NCBI GenBank assembly: GCA_963847735.1
Contig: CAWKAV010000029.1
Span: forward strand, 186,001-250,000
Origin: CAWKAV01 sp963847735
GTDB taxonomy: Bacteria; Desulfobacterota; Desulfuromonadia; Desulfuromonadales; BM103
Direction of reading: 5' to 3'
DNA: 64,000 bases
Below, piece by piece: positions 8,000-17,115 of this stretch. Numbering within the stretch: position 1 is the stretch's first letter; every line of letters begins with the position of its first letter. The notes under the pieces were generated by a model. That model was not told the origin of the DNA, did not search any database, and saw only the letters and a program-made list of their open reading frames with translations. Made by a program: the position numbers and the translations under genes.

Positions 8000-9336
8000 A
8001 TGTTGATGGAATAAAACAGGTTGTGCAGGTTCTGGCTGCGGCCATCAAGGGATTACGTCTCTACGCCGTTGACCATCCAGCCACGGCCAGACAGGTTGAA
8101 ACTTTGCAGAACGGTCTGTTTAGCCTGTTGCAGCACAAGAAGCTGATAAGGATGGGTTTGCTGGAAGGGACACTCTTCGTCGAAGACCATCTTTTCATGC
8201 AGGATTTCCCGGCCGCGACGGAACTTGCCAAACTGCTTGAATCCCGTGAATTGCTCGGCATTGAATTCATGGCCGGGCTCTCTGCGAACGAAATCCAGTC
8301 GCTGTTGCATCTGCTGCACGCCGGTGCCAGTAAGGGGCAGGACTTCGTCGACGCCCTGGCCTCACAAGGTGCGAAACGGATTCGAGCTGTTGCCGCGGAA
8401 GATGATGATGACGATCAACAGCCGCGCAAGGTGTACCGCAAGGCGCTTAAGGTCGTCGATCAGATTTTCCAGGACGTGCGCATGGGGGAAATTCCCTCGT
8501 CACGTGGGGCCATTGATGTCGTCAAGAGCATGGCCCAACTGACCATGACCGAACCCCACGCCATGATGGCTCTGTCGATGCTCAAAGATTACGACAACTA
8601 TACCTTCACCCATTCGGTCAATGTTTCGGTGATCGCCCTCGCCGTCGGCCGGGCCTGCAAGATCACCGAGGAGCAGCTAAAGACATTAGGCCTTGGTGGT
8701 TTGCTGCACGACCTCGGCAAACTACGCGTCGATGTTGACATCATTACCAAGCCGGGACGCTTGACCGATGCCGAATTTGAGGCCATCAAGGAACATCCCG
8801 GCTTCGGTGCCGATATCATTCGTGAAATGGAAGATGTCACGCCTGAGGTCATGCAGATCGTACTCGGCCATCACTTGCGTTACGACCGCTCCGGCTACCC
8901 GGCGGCGAGGCTGATCGGTGACGAGATTTCACCACTGGTGGAGATGGCGGCAGTCGCCGACGCTTACGATGCCATGACCACTTTGCGCTCTTACCAGAGG
9001 CCTTTTACCCCCCGTCGGGCGATAACGAGGCTCAACGAGATTTCAGGGTCTTCGCTGCATCCGGAATATGTCGCGCACTTTATCACTTCCCTCGGGCCTT
9101 ACCCGGTAGGCAGCCTGGTGCGGCTCGACAGCAGCGAGATAGCCCTGGTCACCAAGGTTGACACCCAGGATACCAGTCTGGTCGATCTCAAGGTGCTGTT
9201 CAGCCCTGCCGGCACACTCCTTGAGGAGCCGTTCGTCATGCAATTGCATCCGAATCAAAAACGCCGCATTGTTGCCGAAGTCGATCCGCACACCAAGGGC
9301 CTTGATGTGACTGACTTTTTTGATCTTGGCCCATAA
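7996..9336 (+). CDS. HD-GYP domain protein, probable cyclic-di-GMP phosphodiesterase
   Basis: 446 residues. The HD-GYP domain is complete: an early His in FTHSVNVSV, HD at H238-D239 (LLHDLGKLRVD), KEHPGFGADII, the GHHLRYDRSGYP loop with G300-Y301-P302, and VADAYDAMTT. Active members hydrolyse cyclic di-GMP at a di- or tri-iron centre; all visible ligands are kept, so activity is expected but not shown. The GYP loop reads HHLRYDRSGYP where HHERxDGxGYP is usual. The N-terminal ~130 residues form the same domain type as in the HEAT-repeat protein upstream, and the C-terminal ~80 residues are an uncharacterised beta-rich tail. ATGA overlap with the upstream gene. Confidence 0.9.
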   Translation: MNVDGIKQVVQVLAAAIKGLRLYAVDHPATARQVETLQNGLFSLLQHKKLIRMGLLEGTLFVEDHLFMQDFPAATELAKLLESRELLGIEFMAGLSANEIQSLLHLLHAGASKGQDFVDALASQGAKRIRAVAAEDDDDDQQPRKVYRKALKVVDQIFQDVRMGEIPSSRGAIDVVKSMAQLTMTEPHAMMALSMLKDYDNYTFTHSVNVSVIALAVGRACKITEEQLKTLGLGGLLHDLGKLRVDVDIITKPGRLTDAEFEAIKEHPGFGADIIREMEDVTPEVMQIVLGHHLRYDRSGYPAARLIGDEISPLVEMAAVADAYDAMTTLRSYQRPFTPRRAITRLNEISGSSLHPEYVAHFITSLGPYPVGSLVRLDSSEIALVTKVDTQDTSLVDLKVLFSPAGTLLEEPFVMQLHPNQKRRIVAEVDPHTKGLDVTDFFDLGP

Positions 9337-9356
9337 CAATCGATCCCCAATAACAG

Positions 9357-9390
9357 ACCAGGGCCGGAAGATTTCTCTTCCGGCCCTGGT
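9357..9390. terminator. Strong hairpin between convergent HD-GYP and HEAT genes
   Basis: Perfect 14-bp inverted repeat ACCAGGGCCGGAAG / CTTCCGGCCCTGGT with a 6-base loop. It lies 20 bases after the HD-GYP stop and 47 bases from the end of the convergent HEAT gene, so it may serve both. The following T run is poor. Confidence 0.6.
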
Positions 9391-9436
9391 TGATTCATTG
9401 ACCTGTCCCCAGCTTCGGGCAACCAGGCTCGCACCA

Positions 9437-10012
9437 CTAGCTCTGCAACGGCAACTCACTTAAAGCCTTCACAGCGGCAACACGAACCCCGGCCCGACGA
9501 TCTTTTGTCAGTTTTGTGAGAGCGGCAGCACTCTCCGGTGAACCGAGCGATCCAAGCGACCTGGCCGCACTGACGACCAGTTGTTCATCCTCGTCCCCCA
9601 ACAGGGTGACAAGGTATGGGGCCAACCGCACATCATCGAAATGACCGAGAGCCTCGGCCGTATGCACGCGCACCGCGGGCGATGGATCCTTGAGATGCTT
9701 GACCAGGCTGTTGAGTGACTTGGGGTGCGCCTTGACTCCCAGAACCTGGACTGCGGCGCCACGAATATCCGCGTCAGGATCCTTGAGAAGGTCGATGAGA
9801 TGCGGAAAAATCTCTGTGGATTTGATGTGTTCCATGGCGAAGATCGCCTTGACCCGCTGGCCGCGCTTGTCAGACTTGAGCTCCAGGATAATCTGCGGCA
9901 AGCCCTGGAAGGATTCAAGCCGCTCAAGTGCGTCCGCAGCAGCAACACGAACCTCTTCCTCTGAATCATTCAGTAATCCAATGAGAAGATTGCGTCTTTG
10001 CTCGAGTGACAT
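9437..10012 (-). CDS. HEAT-repeat protein
   Basis: About 191 residues made almost wholly of HEAT/PBS-lyase-type repeats: SEEEVRVAAADALERLE, DPDADIRGAAVQVLGV, DPSPAVRVHTAEALGHF, DRRAGVRVAAVKALSEL. Such solenoids bind other proteins; no catalytic residues are seen. It converges on the HEAT/HD-GYP pair and may be related to it by descent or function. I use the ATG at 10012 (MSLEQRRN), with GGGGA five bases upstream; an ATG at 10024 preceded by AGGA is nearly as good. Confidence 0.78.
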   Translation of the reverse strand: MSLEQRRNLLIGLLNDSEEEVRVAAADALERLESFQGLPQIILELKSDKRGQRVKAIFAMEHIKSTEIFPHLIDLLKDPDADIRGAAVQVLGVKAHPKSLNSLVKHLKDPSPAVRVHTAEALGHFDDVRLAPYLVTLLGDEDEQLVVSAARSLGSLGSPESAAALTKLTKDRRAGVRVAAVKALSELPLQS

Positions 10013-10132
10013 GTAAATCCCCATCGAAGAAACATCCTGAAGAACCAAGCAGGCTCACGGCAAATGCAACGGTGTTAAAACTATCAGAAACAGCCTGACT
10101 GCGTAAACAGGAAAAAGAGGTGTGCGAAAGAC

Positions 10133-10158
10133 AAAACCGCCAACACTGAGGTTGACGG
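10133..10158 (-). terminator. Rho-independent terminator of ssb
   Basis: Minus strand CCGTCAAC, a 6-base loop and GTTGGCGG (one G-T pair), followed by TTTTG. It lies just past the ssb stop. Confidence 0.7.
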
Positions 10159-10191
10159 CTCTAAAGTTTACTTTTCCAAAAAAACCGGGGA

Positions 10192-10638
10192 TTAGAACGG
10201 GATATCGTCGTCAGGGTTGAACGGCGGCTCCTGCGAACCGGAAGAATAGTCTTGTGAAGAAGCCGTCGCACGGTTGCCGGTGCTGCTGCCACCGCCGCCG
10301 CCCTGGTCGCTGGCACGACCCAGCATCTGCATTTCGCTGGCGACAATCTCGGTGATGTAACGCTTGTTACCATCACGGTCGTCGTAAGAACGGTTCTGGA
10401 TGCGGCCCTCGATATAAATCTGTTTGCCTTTGGTGAGGTACTTGCCGCAAATCTCGGCAAGACCGGCCCAGACCACGATATTGTGCCACTCGGTTCGATC
10501 CTGCTGCTCGCCCTGCTTGTTTTTGAAGCGATCGGTCGTCGCCAGCGAGAAGGTGCAGACCGCCGTCCCTGAAGGAGTGTAACGCAGCTCGGGGTCTTTA
10601 CCCAGATTGCCGACCAGAATTGCCTTGTTGACTGACAT
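10192..10638 (-). CDS. ssb: Single-stranded DNA-binding protein
   Basis: Coats single-stranded DNA during replication, recombination and repair and recruits partner proteins through its tail. 148 residues: an OB-fold begins MSVNKAILVGNLGKDPELRYT with the usual WHNIVVW and KGKQIYIEGRIQNRSY strands, then a Gly/Ser-rich linker (GGGGGSS) and the acidic tip DDDIPF that docks repair enzymes. The ATG at 10638 follows a strong GGAGGTGG ribosome site. The length is somewhat shorter than E. coli SSB because of a short linker. Single-gene unit with its own terminator. Confidence 0.97.
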   Translation of the reverse strand: MSVNKAILVGNLGKDPELRYTPSGTAVCTFSLATTDRFKNKQGEQQDRTEWHNIVVWAGLAEICGKYLTKGKQIYIEGRIQNRSYDDRDGNKRYITEIVASEMQMLGRASDQGGGGGSSTGNRATASSQDYSSGSQEPPFNPDDDIPF

Positions 10639-10812
10639 GAATCCACCTCCATTGCATTTTGTTTACTGATACAAGTTAACCACTGCCGACAAATGGCATC
10701 TTCAAGTCATGTTGTGCGCTGCCCCTCCTGCGCCATTTGCCACGTCACGACATCATACATGCCAGACACGTTGACTGAAAGTCAAAACTTTTCCGTCTCG
10801 GCACCCCGGTCA

Positions 10813-12489
10813 TTACTGCCTCGTCAAACTCCGGTAGCGGATACGGTGCGGCTGGTCGGCATCCTTGCCGAGACGTTTCTTGCGATCCTCCTCGTACTCC
10901 GAATAATTGCCCTCGTACCAGACCACCTGGCTATCCCCTTCGAAAGCGAGGATGTGGGTGGCGATACGGTCCAGAAACCAGCGATCATGGCTGATGACCA
11001 CCACGCAGCCGGCAAAGTTTTCAACGGCTTCTTCAAGGGCGCGCAGGGTGTTGACATCGAGATCGTTGGTCGGTTCGTCGAGCAGCAGCACGTTCGATTC
11101 CTCGCGCATGATCTTGGCCAGATGCACCCGGTTGCGCTCACCGCCAGAGAGTACGCCGACCTTCTTCTGCTGGTCGCCGCCGGAGAAGTTAAAACGGGCC
11201 ACGTAGCCACGCGAGTTGACCAGTTTGCTGCCGAGCAGCATCTGCTCCTGACCACCGGTGATCTCTTCAAAGATGGTCTTACTGCCGTCGAGCTGTCGAT
11301 CCTGATCAACGTAGGCGAGTTTGACCGTGTCGCCGACTTTAAAAGTACCGCTGTCGGGTTGCTCCTGACCGGTGATCATGCGAAACAGGGTGGTCTTGCC
11401 AGCGCCGTTGGCGCCGATGATACCGACAATACCGCCGGGCGGCAGCATGAAATTCAACTTCTCATAGAGCAGCCGGTCGCCATAGCCCTTGGCGACGTCA
11501 TGCGCTTCAACAACGACGCTGCCAAGACGCGGTCCGGGTGGAATGTAGATCTCCATGTGGCTCTCGCGATCAGCGGCTTCCTGGCCGAGCAGTTTCTCGT
11601 AAGAGTTGATGCGGGCCTGTCCCTTGGCATGGCGCGCCTTGGGGCTCATGCGGATCCACTCGAGTTCGCGCTGTAATGTCTTCTGTCGGGTGCTTTCGGA
11701 TTTCTCTTCCTTGCGCAGGCGCTCGGACTTCTGCTCCAGCCAGCTCGAGTAGTTGCCCTTCCAGGGGATACCGTGACCACGGTCGAGTTCCAGAATCCAG
11801 CCAGCGACATTGTCGAGGAAGTAGCGATCGTGAGTCACCGCAATGATGGTGCCAGCGTAGCGCTGCAGGTGCTGCTCGAGCCAACCGACGGTTTCGGCAT
11901 CAAGGTGGTTGGTCGGCTCATCAAGCAGCAGGATATCGGGCTGCTGCAGCAGCAGCCGACAAAGCGCCACACGGCGCTTCTCGCCACCGGAAAGAACCTC
12001 AACCTTCATATCTCCCGGAGGACAGCGCAGGGCATCCATAGCCAGATCGAGCTTCGAGTCGAGCTCCCAGGCATCTAAAGCATCGAGTTTGTCCTGCACC
12101 ACAGCCTGACGGTCGCAAAGCTTCTCCATGTCAGCATCGGGATCGGCGAAAGCATTGTTGATTTCTTCGAACTCCTTAAGCAGATCGACAGTCTCCTGCA
12201 CGCCTTCTTCAACCACTTCACGCACCGTTCTGGTGCAGTCGATCAGCGGCTCCTGCTCCAGGAAACCGACGCTGTAGCCCTCGGAGAGAATGGTCTCACC
12301 GTTGAATTCCTTATCAATGCCAGCCATGATCCTGAGCAGGGTCGACTTACCCGAACCGTTAAGGCCCAGGACGCCAATTTTGGCCCCGTAAAAATAGGAA
12401 AGGGAAATGTCCTTGATGACCGGCTTGCCCTGGTAGTTCTTGTTGACGCCGACCATCGAGTAGATGATTTTCTTGGTATCTTCGCTCAT
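10813..12489 (-). CDS. ettA: ABC-F translational throttle EttA
   Basis: Soluble twin-ATPase that binds the ribosomal E site and gates the first peptide bond according to the ATP/ADP ratio. 558 residues, matching EttA (about 555). Two ABC domains: Walker A GLNGSGKST with signature LSGGEKRR and LLLDEPTNHLD, then Walker A GANGAGKTT with signature LSGGERNRVHLA and DEPTNDLD. The arm and linker helices between them (SWLEQKSERLRKEEKSES) are present, and the N-terminus IIYSMVGVNKNY is EttA-like. No membrane domain. It stands alone with a 200-base upstream region containing a short AT-rich repeat. Confidence 0.93.
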   Translation of the reverse strand: MSEDTKKIIYSMVGVNKNYQGKPVIKDISLSYFYGAKIGVLGLNGSGKSTLLRIMAGIDKEFNGETILSEGYSVGFLEQEPLIDCTRTVREVVEEGVQETVDLLKEFEEINNAFADPDADMEKLCDRQAVVQDKLDALDAWELDSKLDLAMDALRCPPGDMKVEVLSGGEKRRVALCRLLLQQPDILLLDEPTNHLDAETVGWLEQHLQRYAGTIIAVTHDRYFLDNVAGWILELDRGHGIPWKGNYSSWLEQKSERLRKEEKSESTRQKTLQRELEWIRMSPKARHAKGQARINSYEKLLGQEAADRESHMEIYIPPGPRLGSVVVEAHDVAKGYGDRLLYEKLNFMLPPGGIVGIIGANGAGKTTLFRMITGQEQPDSGTFKVGDTVKLAYVDQDRQLDGSKTIFEEITGGQEQMLLGSKLVNSRGYVARFNFSGGDQQKKVGVLSGGERNRVHLAKIMREESNVLLLDEPTNDLDVNTLRALEEAVENFAGCVVVISHDRWFLDRIATHILAFEGDSQVVWYEGNYSEYEEDRKKRLGKDADQPHRIRYRSLTRQ

Positions 12490-12580
12490 TCGATAGTGTC
12501 CTGTTTGTAAATAGGTTTAATGATAACGGCTTATACCTCATCTCCCGGCCGGTGGCAAGAAATGCAATATTAAACAATGA

Positions 12581-12620
12581 TTCAATTCAAAATTCAAAAT
12601 TCAACATTCAAAATTCAAAA
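12581..12620. repeat. Short tandem TTCAAAA heptamers
   Basis: TTCAA then five TTCAAAA-type heptamers (one reads TTCAACA) in tandem, upstream of both ettA (minus) and the TPR gene (plus). A related AAAATTCAAAATTG occurs at about 3262-3275 before the KamA-family gene. Confidence 0.7.
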
Positions 12621-12696
12621 TTGACATGATCAAGGTTGACTCTTAAGGCATGAAGATGTTCAATCGTGCGATCAAATTCACTGAGAGGCAGATGCA

Positions 12697-13971
12697 ATGA
12701 GTTTTTTGAAGAAAATGTTCGGCAAGAAAGACCCCATTGAGGAAATGCGTCAACTGCACGCCCGACAGGATTGGGCCGGGCTGCTGAGCGTTTCTGACCA
12801 GATTGACCAGAACGAGATCGACGCAGCTCTTAAGCAAGAGATCACTCGTTGGGAACAGCAGGCCGGCGACGCCCTGGCGGCCATCAACCTCGAAGAGGGA
12901 GCCTGGGCACAGAAGTCGGGCAACCTGCTGCGGGCCCGTGAAGATTACCAACTGGCTTATGAGCAGGCCCGTTCGACGGCTTTGCGTGAGCGTGCCAGGC
13001 AGGCCCTGGCGGCACTGGAGCAAGGAGCCCAGCCGCAGCGGGTCGCCGCGACCGAGGCCGGTTCGGCCAGTCACACCGGCTGCAGCAGCTGCGCGACGCC
13101 CGACGTCCTCACTGAAGCCCGACAAGACATGGATCTCGACGAAGAGGGCCGCCTTGAGCTGCTGCTGGCGACCATGCCGCCCGATCTGGCACAGCGCTAC
13201 CTGACCGCAGGCCAGGAATTTCGCCAGGCCTGGTTGGCGATTCAGGATGGGGATGAGGAGCAAGCCCTTTCGTTACTGCAGCAGGTTCCGGCGGCGGAAC
13301 GCAACGCACTGTTTCTCTTCGAGCGCGGCGCGCTGATGGCCCGCAGCGGTCAGTATAAGAAGGCTCACCAGGATTTGCAGGCCGCATTGACGGCCGAACC
13401 GGACCTGTTTTCTGCCTTCGACGCCCTGGTCAATGTACTGATAGCAACCAGGAATAGCGCCGCGCAGGAAAAATTACTCAAGCAGCAGCTTGCCGCCGGG
13501 CGTTTTGTCGGCTATTGCTGGGCGCAGCTGGCCGAACTGCACGCCCAACGTAAAGAACTGGAACCGGCACTGGCTGCCGGGCTCAAGGCTCTGCAGGAAG
13601 GCAGCGCGGACCAGGGGCTGATTCTGCTCTGCGCCCAACTACTTGAGCAGGCCGGACGTTTTGATGAAGCGGAAGCGTTGCTGCGGCGTATGCCGGGCGG
13701 CGGCTGTGGCGGCGGCGCCCACCCGATGCTGGCCGAACTCTGGTTGCGCCGCGGGCAGAACCTCAACCAGGCTCTCGAATCGTTCAAGGGCGCCCTGCGT
13801 CAGGAACGTGACAATCCTCGTTGGCTGCTGCGCATTGCACAGGTCTACCATGCCAAAGGCTGGCGCAAGGATGCGGCTGAGCAGGTCGAGAGGTTGATGC
13901 GACAGGGTGAGCTTCCGGAACAGCTTCGCGCCGAGTGCAAAGCCCTGACTGATCAACTGCAGCAGAACTGA
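12697..13971 (+). CDS. Tetratricopeptide-repeat protein
   Basis: 424 residues of alpha-helical TPR repeats with no catalytic domain. It begins MSFLKKMFGKKDP, a basic amphipathic start. Recognisable TPR-type pairs include FLFERGALMARSGQYKKAHQDL and the segment around LLLCAQLLEQAGRFDEAEALL and QALESFKGALRQ. A CSSC pair (about residue 130) and a GGGCGGG insert are unusual for TPRs and could bind metal or form a disulfide. TPR proteins act as assembly scaffolds; the partner is not evident here. A clear terminator follows. Confidence 0.75.
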   Translation: MSFLKKMFGKKDPIEEMRQLHARQDWAGLLSVSDQIDQNEIDAALKQEITRWEQQAGDALAAINLEEGAWAQKSGNLLRAREDYQLAYEQARSTALRERARQALAALEQGAQPQRVAATEAGSASHTGCSSCATPDVLTEARQDMDLDEEGRLELLLATMPPDLAQRYLTAGQEFRQAWLAIQDGDEEQALSLLQQVPAAERNALFLFERGALMARSGQYKKAHQDLQAALTAEPDLFSAFDALVNVLIATRNSAAQEKLLKQQLAAGRFVGYCWAQLAELHAQRKELEPALAAGLKALQEGSADQGLILLCAQLLEQAGRFDEAEALLRRMPGGGCGGGAHPMLAELWLRRGQNLNQALESFKGALRQERDNPRWLLRIAQVYHAKGWRKDAAEQVERLMRQGELPEQLRAECKALTDQLQQN

Positions 13972-13994
13972 GAATTTACATCCGTACGATTAAC

Positions 13995-14027
13995 AAAAAG
14001 TCGGCCCGTAATGCGCCGACTTTTTTC
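13995..14027 (+). terminator. Rho-independent terminator of the TPR gene
   Basis: AAAAGTCGGC and GCCGACTTTTTT pair around a short loop and end in TTTTTTC, about 25 bases past the stop. Confidence 0.85.
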
Positions 14028-14048
14028 TCAACATTCTATTGTCTTGTC

Positions 14049-14407
14049 TCATACTGTCAAAACCTCTTGCATCCAAGGATTACCGGCGAACCAGAACTGT
14101 GCGCGCGCATCCCTGAGGACCCTGATCCGGTCACCAAGATTGTAAAGCGCATCCTTCTTCTGGACGATGGCCAAAATCTCTCCACTGTCCAACTCCACTT
14201 CCAGTCCGACACCAACGCTTGTCGTCGCACCTTTTTCGATCGCCAAAACGGCTAGGCCAGCGACAATGGCCCCTGGTTCTTGTCTGCTCCCATCGTTTGA
14301 TACCATTCGTCAAGGGCCCTCCCCACAGTCTGCCAGTCGACGGTCCCAGTGGTTTTAATGCTTGCAACATCACTCGAAACAAGGAAGATGACTATAGTTG
14401 TCAGCAA
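14049..14407 (-). pseudogene. Frameshifted glycine-zipper-type surface protein
   Basis: The 3' frame (14306-14049, 85 codons) encodes EPGAIVAGLAVLAIEKG then LEVELDSGEILAIVQ and GDRIRVL, the pattern at the C-terminus of glycine-zipper 2TM/SlyB-like outer membrane proteins. Another frame just upstream (14407-14252, from a TTG) encodes a hydrophobic leader and TVDWQTVGRALDEWYQTMG, then stops. Joining the two by one frameshift near 14290 gives one continuous protein with an N-terminal signal. The lipoprotein Cys and the first glycine zipper are not obvious, so part may also be lost. An intact short gene starting at the ATG 14306 is the alternative. Confidence 0.45.
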
Positions 14408-14428
14408 TCATCTAAAAAGGGAGCGCTC

Positions 14429-14693
14429 ATGATCCGGACCGGGACGTTTCGAATGCAGCACGCCAAGATCCAGTCAATAATCGCGCAAATAACGAGGCGT
14501 CGCGAAGTAAAAGCCATCGCAGATGAGGCCGAGGAGATCAGCGACCGGGGCAACAGCCGAGGCGGTGCTGGGAGCCTCAGACAAATTCGTTAAGGACAGC
14601 ACGATATTTTTCGAGTCTTTAAAGCGCCGAATTGATCGTGAGGACACCGTGTTGTTTGCGAAGATCGAAGGACAAAAATCCAAGCCAGGGTAA
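14429..14693 (+). pseudogene. Remnant of a hemerythrin-domain protein
   Basis: The ATG at 14429 follows AAAGGGAG and opens with MIRTGTFRMQHAKIQSIIAQI, like small hemerythrin (HHE) proteins that start M-x-R-T-x-x-R-x-Q-H. Later, in another frame, comes TAEAVLGASDKFVKDS then IFFESLKRRIDREDTVLFAKI, the family's C-terminal pattern with Arg-Ile and Glu-Asp. The frame switches near 14530-14545. The central helices that carry most iron ligands are missing, so this looks like a gene with an internal deletion and a frameshift. It is divergent from the broken glycine-zipper gene, so two adjacent decayed genes share this gap. Confidence 0.5.
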
Positions 14694-14796
14694 CAATCGC
14701 TTTCGGAAAGCCCTGAATTTAACACGTTCAGGATTGCAACGTTTTCTTTCCGGAGGGGCAATGACCAGGTTTGCTCTCGTTTGCCCTGAATGATTT

Positions 14797-17079
14797 CTAA
14801 CCTGCCTGTTCCTGATCATCACTCTCAACCTGATTCGCCCCCGGCTGAACCAACGGCAGCGTGACAATAAACTGCGCCCCCCGCTCGCCATTGATGACTT
14901 CTATCTCGCCGTGATGGTGGGCAATGATGCGGTGGGAGATGGAGAGACCCAGCCCTACGCCGCCGGCAAAAGTTGAAAAGAAGGGGTTGAAGATATTACG
15001 CATGACGTCCGGGCTGATGCCGCCACCGGTATCCTCAACTTCGACCACGACAGCCTTGTCACCCCTTAAAGATCCGTTCCTGGCTCTGACTGTCAGGATG
15101 CCGCCGTCACTCATGACCTTGCGGGCATTGATCACCAGATTCAGAAAAACCTGGCGCAGCTGGCGATAGTCGCCGATCAGTGCCGGCAGCCCCTCCGGCA
15201 GGTCGCTGAACAGCTGAATGTCCTGGCGAAGACAGTCTTCGTATTCGAGATCAATCACCTCCTGCAGGACATCTCCGATGCGACAGTTGTCAAGACTAAC
15301 CAGTTGCTTTTTGCTGAAGGCCAGAATATTGCCGAGCAGCTCTTCCATACGCCTGACTTCTCGGGCAATGATGCCGGCGTACTCGTTTGCTTTTGGGTCG
15401 TGAAGTTCCTGCCTGGCCAGGCGGCGGGCAAAACCGCCAATGGAAACCAGCGGGTTGCGCAATTCGTGGGCAATCTGGGCGGCCATTTCACCAAGAACCG
15501 CCATTTTTTCGCCATGAATCAGCTGCTCCTGAATATCCTGCAGATTATCATGAGCCATTCCGAGCCGCTTCACCAGACTGGCATTATCCAGTGCCGACCC
15601 TGCCTGGTTGGCAAACAGTTCCAGGAAACGCTTGCTGTTCGGGGAGATTTCGTGACCGCTTAAGGGGTTGTCAACCAGCAGAACGCCCATCACCTGATCG
15701 CGTCCGGTCAATGGGACACAGGCGTAGGGCCCCAGTTCAAGAGCTTCTGCAAGCTGCCGACCTGCCAGCGACTCGTCCTCCGGTTTCGATACCAAAACCA
15801 CCTGTTTCTCAAGAAAAGCTCTGGCCAGCGCGTTGTCACCTGGCTCGAGAGGCAACCTCTGCTTGACGACCTTCTGGTTGAAAGACGCCTTACGTTGCGC
15901 TTCGAGGGCCTGCTCATCAAGATGTAACAGTTCCCAGACCAAGGGATTCGCTCCCGCAGGCAGAACCAGGGCGGCCATCTTCTGGGAGACCCCGAGCATT
16001 CCCTGCAGCATTCCGGTGCGCCGGTTGACGGTAAAAAGCGTGGCTCGTTCAAAGCCGCCGGCATCGGAACCGGTGGCCGCGGAGAGCATCAGGTGGGACA
16101 ATTCGTCAAGATTGAGCGTGCTGTGCATGGCCCGCGACATCCGGTAGAGCAGCGTGGTTTCGTGGTGGGCAACCTCCTGCTGTTTTTCGGCCGCGACGCG
16201 CCGCTGCAACTCCCGATTCAACTCCTCGTAAGACCGGCTGACATCTCTGTAATACGCCGAGAGCGGCGAGTTCAGAGTCCCCTCTGCCAGGGCAGAATAA
16301 ACCAGCACGGCACTGCCCAACTTGAAATAATGGCCGACAAAGCTCATGAAGTCTTTGCCGGCCACAGAGAGCGTCAACATCAATTCCGATACAACGTTCA
16401 GCCCGATGGAGAGCAGCAGAAACACGAGGACATGTCGATTCAGGTGTCGATTTTGGCGCCATAGCAGGCAGGTCGCCAGACAGAGCAAGCCGATAATGAG
16501 ATATTCGCAAGTTGCCTGAAAAGGAGTTGGCCCGACTCCTTCAACAAAACAGACCGGGAAAATTCCAAGGGGCCAAACCAGGACCATGAGAATAGCACCA
16601 ACAGACAAGAACCCGACCAGCCATTGTCTGGCGGTACAGAAGTCCTTGCGACCCAGGCTGAAGATAGCTAAGAAAATGGCAAGAAAGCCCAGAGTTCTGG
16701 CAATCAGCCATAATTGAGCAGCCGTATCGGTGCCAGCAGCGGGAACGATAAGCACACCACTGAAGGTCAGGGCATGCAGGAAGCCAACGAGTCCGGCAAC
16801 GAAGAGGCCAACAGACAGGATCAGGAAGAACTGACTGCGAACCAGATTTCGGGTTTTCCAGCCAATCAGGAACATTGCCGTTAGCAAAACACCCGTAGTG
16901 AGCTCAAGCAGGGCATGAATCAAAAGAAAATTATAATGGCTCAGCGCAGAAAGGAAAAGACCGGCAGGCAGAAAAACTGCCAGGCCGGCCTTGAGAGATA
17001 AATGGGGTAGTGATGGAGATGAGCGACCTTCTGACGAGGGCGCAGTGTCACTGCATGGTTCAGATTGATCGCACGGCAT
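14797..17079 (-). CDS. Sensor histidine kinase with MASE3-like membrane domain and GAF domain
   Basis: 760 residues. The N-terminal ~270 residues hold about seven to eight hydrophobic helices resembling the MASE3 membrane sensor domain (HYNFLLIHALLELTTGVL, then SQFFLILSVGLFVAGLVGFLHA). A GAF domain follows (about 310-500), then the H-box IAHELRNPLVSIGGFARRL with the phosphoacceptor His, and the ATPase boxes NLVINARKVM, DTGGGISPD, FFSTFAGGVGLGLSI. No response regulator is adjacent, so it is an orphan kinase here. The ligand is unknown. It is the last gene of a minus-strand run after dksA, with only about 36 bases between. Confidence 0.88.
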   Translation of the reverse strand: MPCDQSEPCSDTAPSSEGRSSPSLPHLSLKAGLAVFLPAGLFLSALSHYNFLLIHALLELTTGVLLTAMFLIGWKTRNLVRSQFFLILSVGLFVAGLVGFLHALTFSGVLIVPAAGTDTAAQLWLIARTLGFLAIFLAIFSLGRKDFCTARQWLVGFLSVGAILMVLVWPLGIFPVCFVEGVGPTPFQATCEYLIIGLLCLATCLLWRQNRHLNRHVLVFLLLSIGLNVVSELMLTLSVAGKDFMSFVGHYFKLGSAVLVYSALAEGTLNSPLSAYYRDVSRSYEELNRELQRRVAAEKQQEVAHHETTLLYRMSRAMHSTLNLDELSHLMLSAATGSDAGGFERATLFTVNRRTGMLQGMLGVSQKMAALVLPAGANPLVWELLHLDEQALEAQRKASFNQKVVKQRLPLEPGDNALARAFLEKQVVLVSKPEDESLAGRQLAEALELGPYACVPLTGRDQVMGVLLVDNPLSGHEISPNSKRFLELFANQAGSALDNASLVKRLGMAHDNLQDIQEQLIHGEKMAVLGEMAAQIAHELRNPLVSIGGFARRLARQELHDPKANEYAGIIAREVRRMEELLGNILAFSKKQLVSLDNCRIGDVLQEVIDLEYEDCLRQDIQLFSDLPEGLPALIGDYRQLRQVFLNLVINARKVMSDGGILTVRARNGSLRGDKAVVVEVEDTGGGISPDVMRNIFNPFFSTFAGGVGLGLSISHRIIAHHHGEIEVINGERGAQFIVTLPLVQPGANQVESDDQEQAG

Positions 17080-17115
17080 GACGTCCTCCAGTCTGCCGAA
17101 GAAGACCGAATCGGA

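Noticed and set aside
14474..14761. 95-codon minus-strand ORF
   Set aside because: Opposite the hemerythrin remnant, which explains the open frame better.
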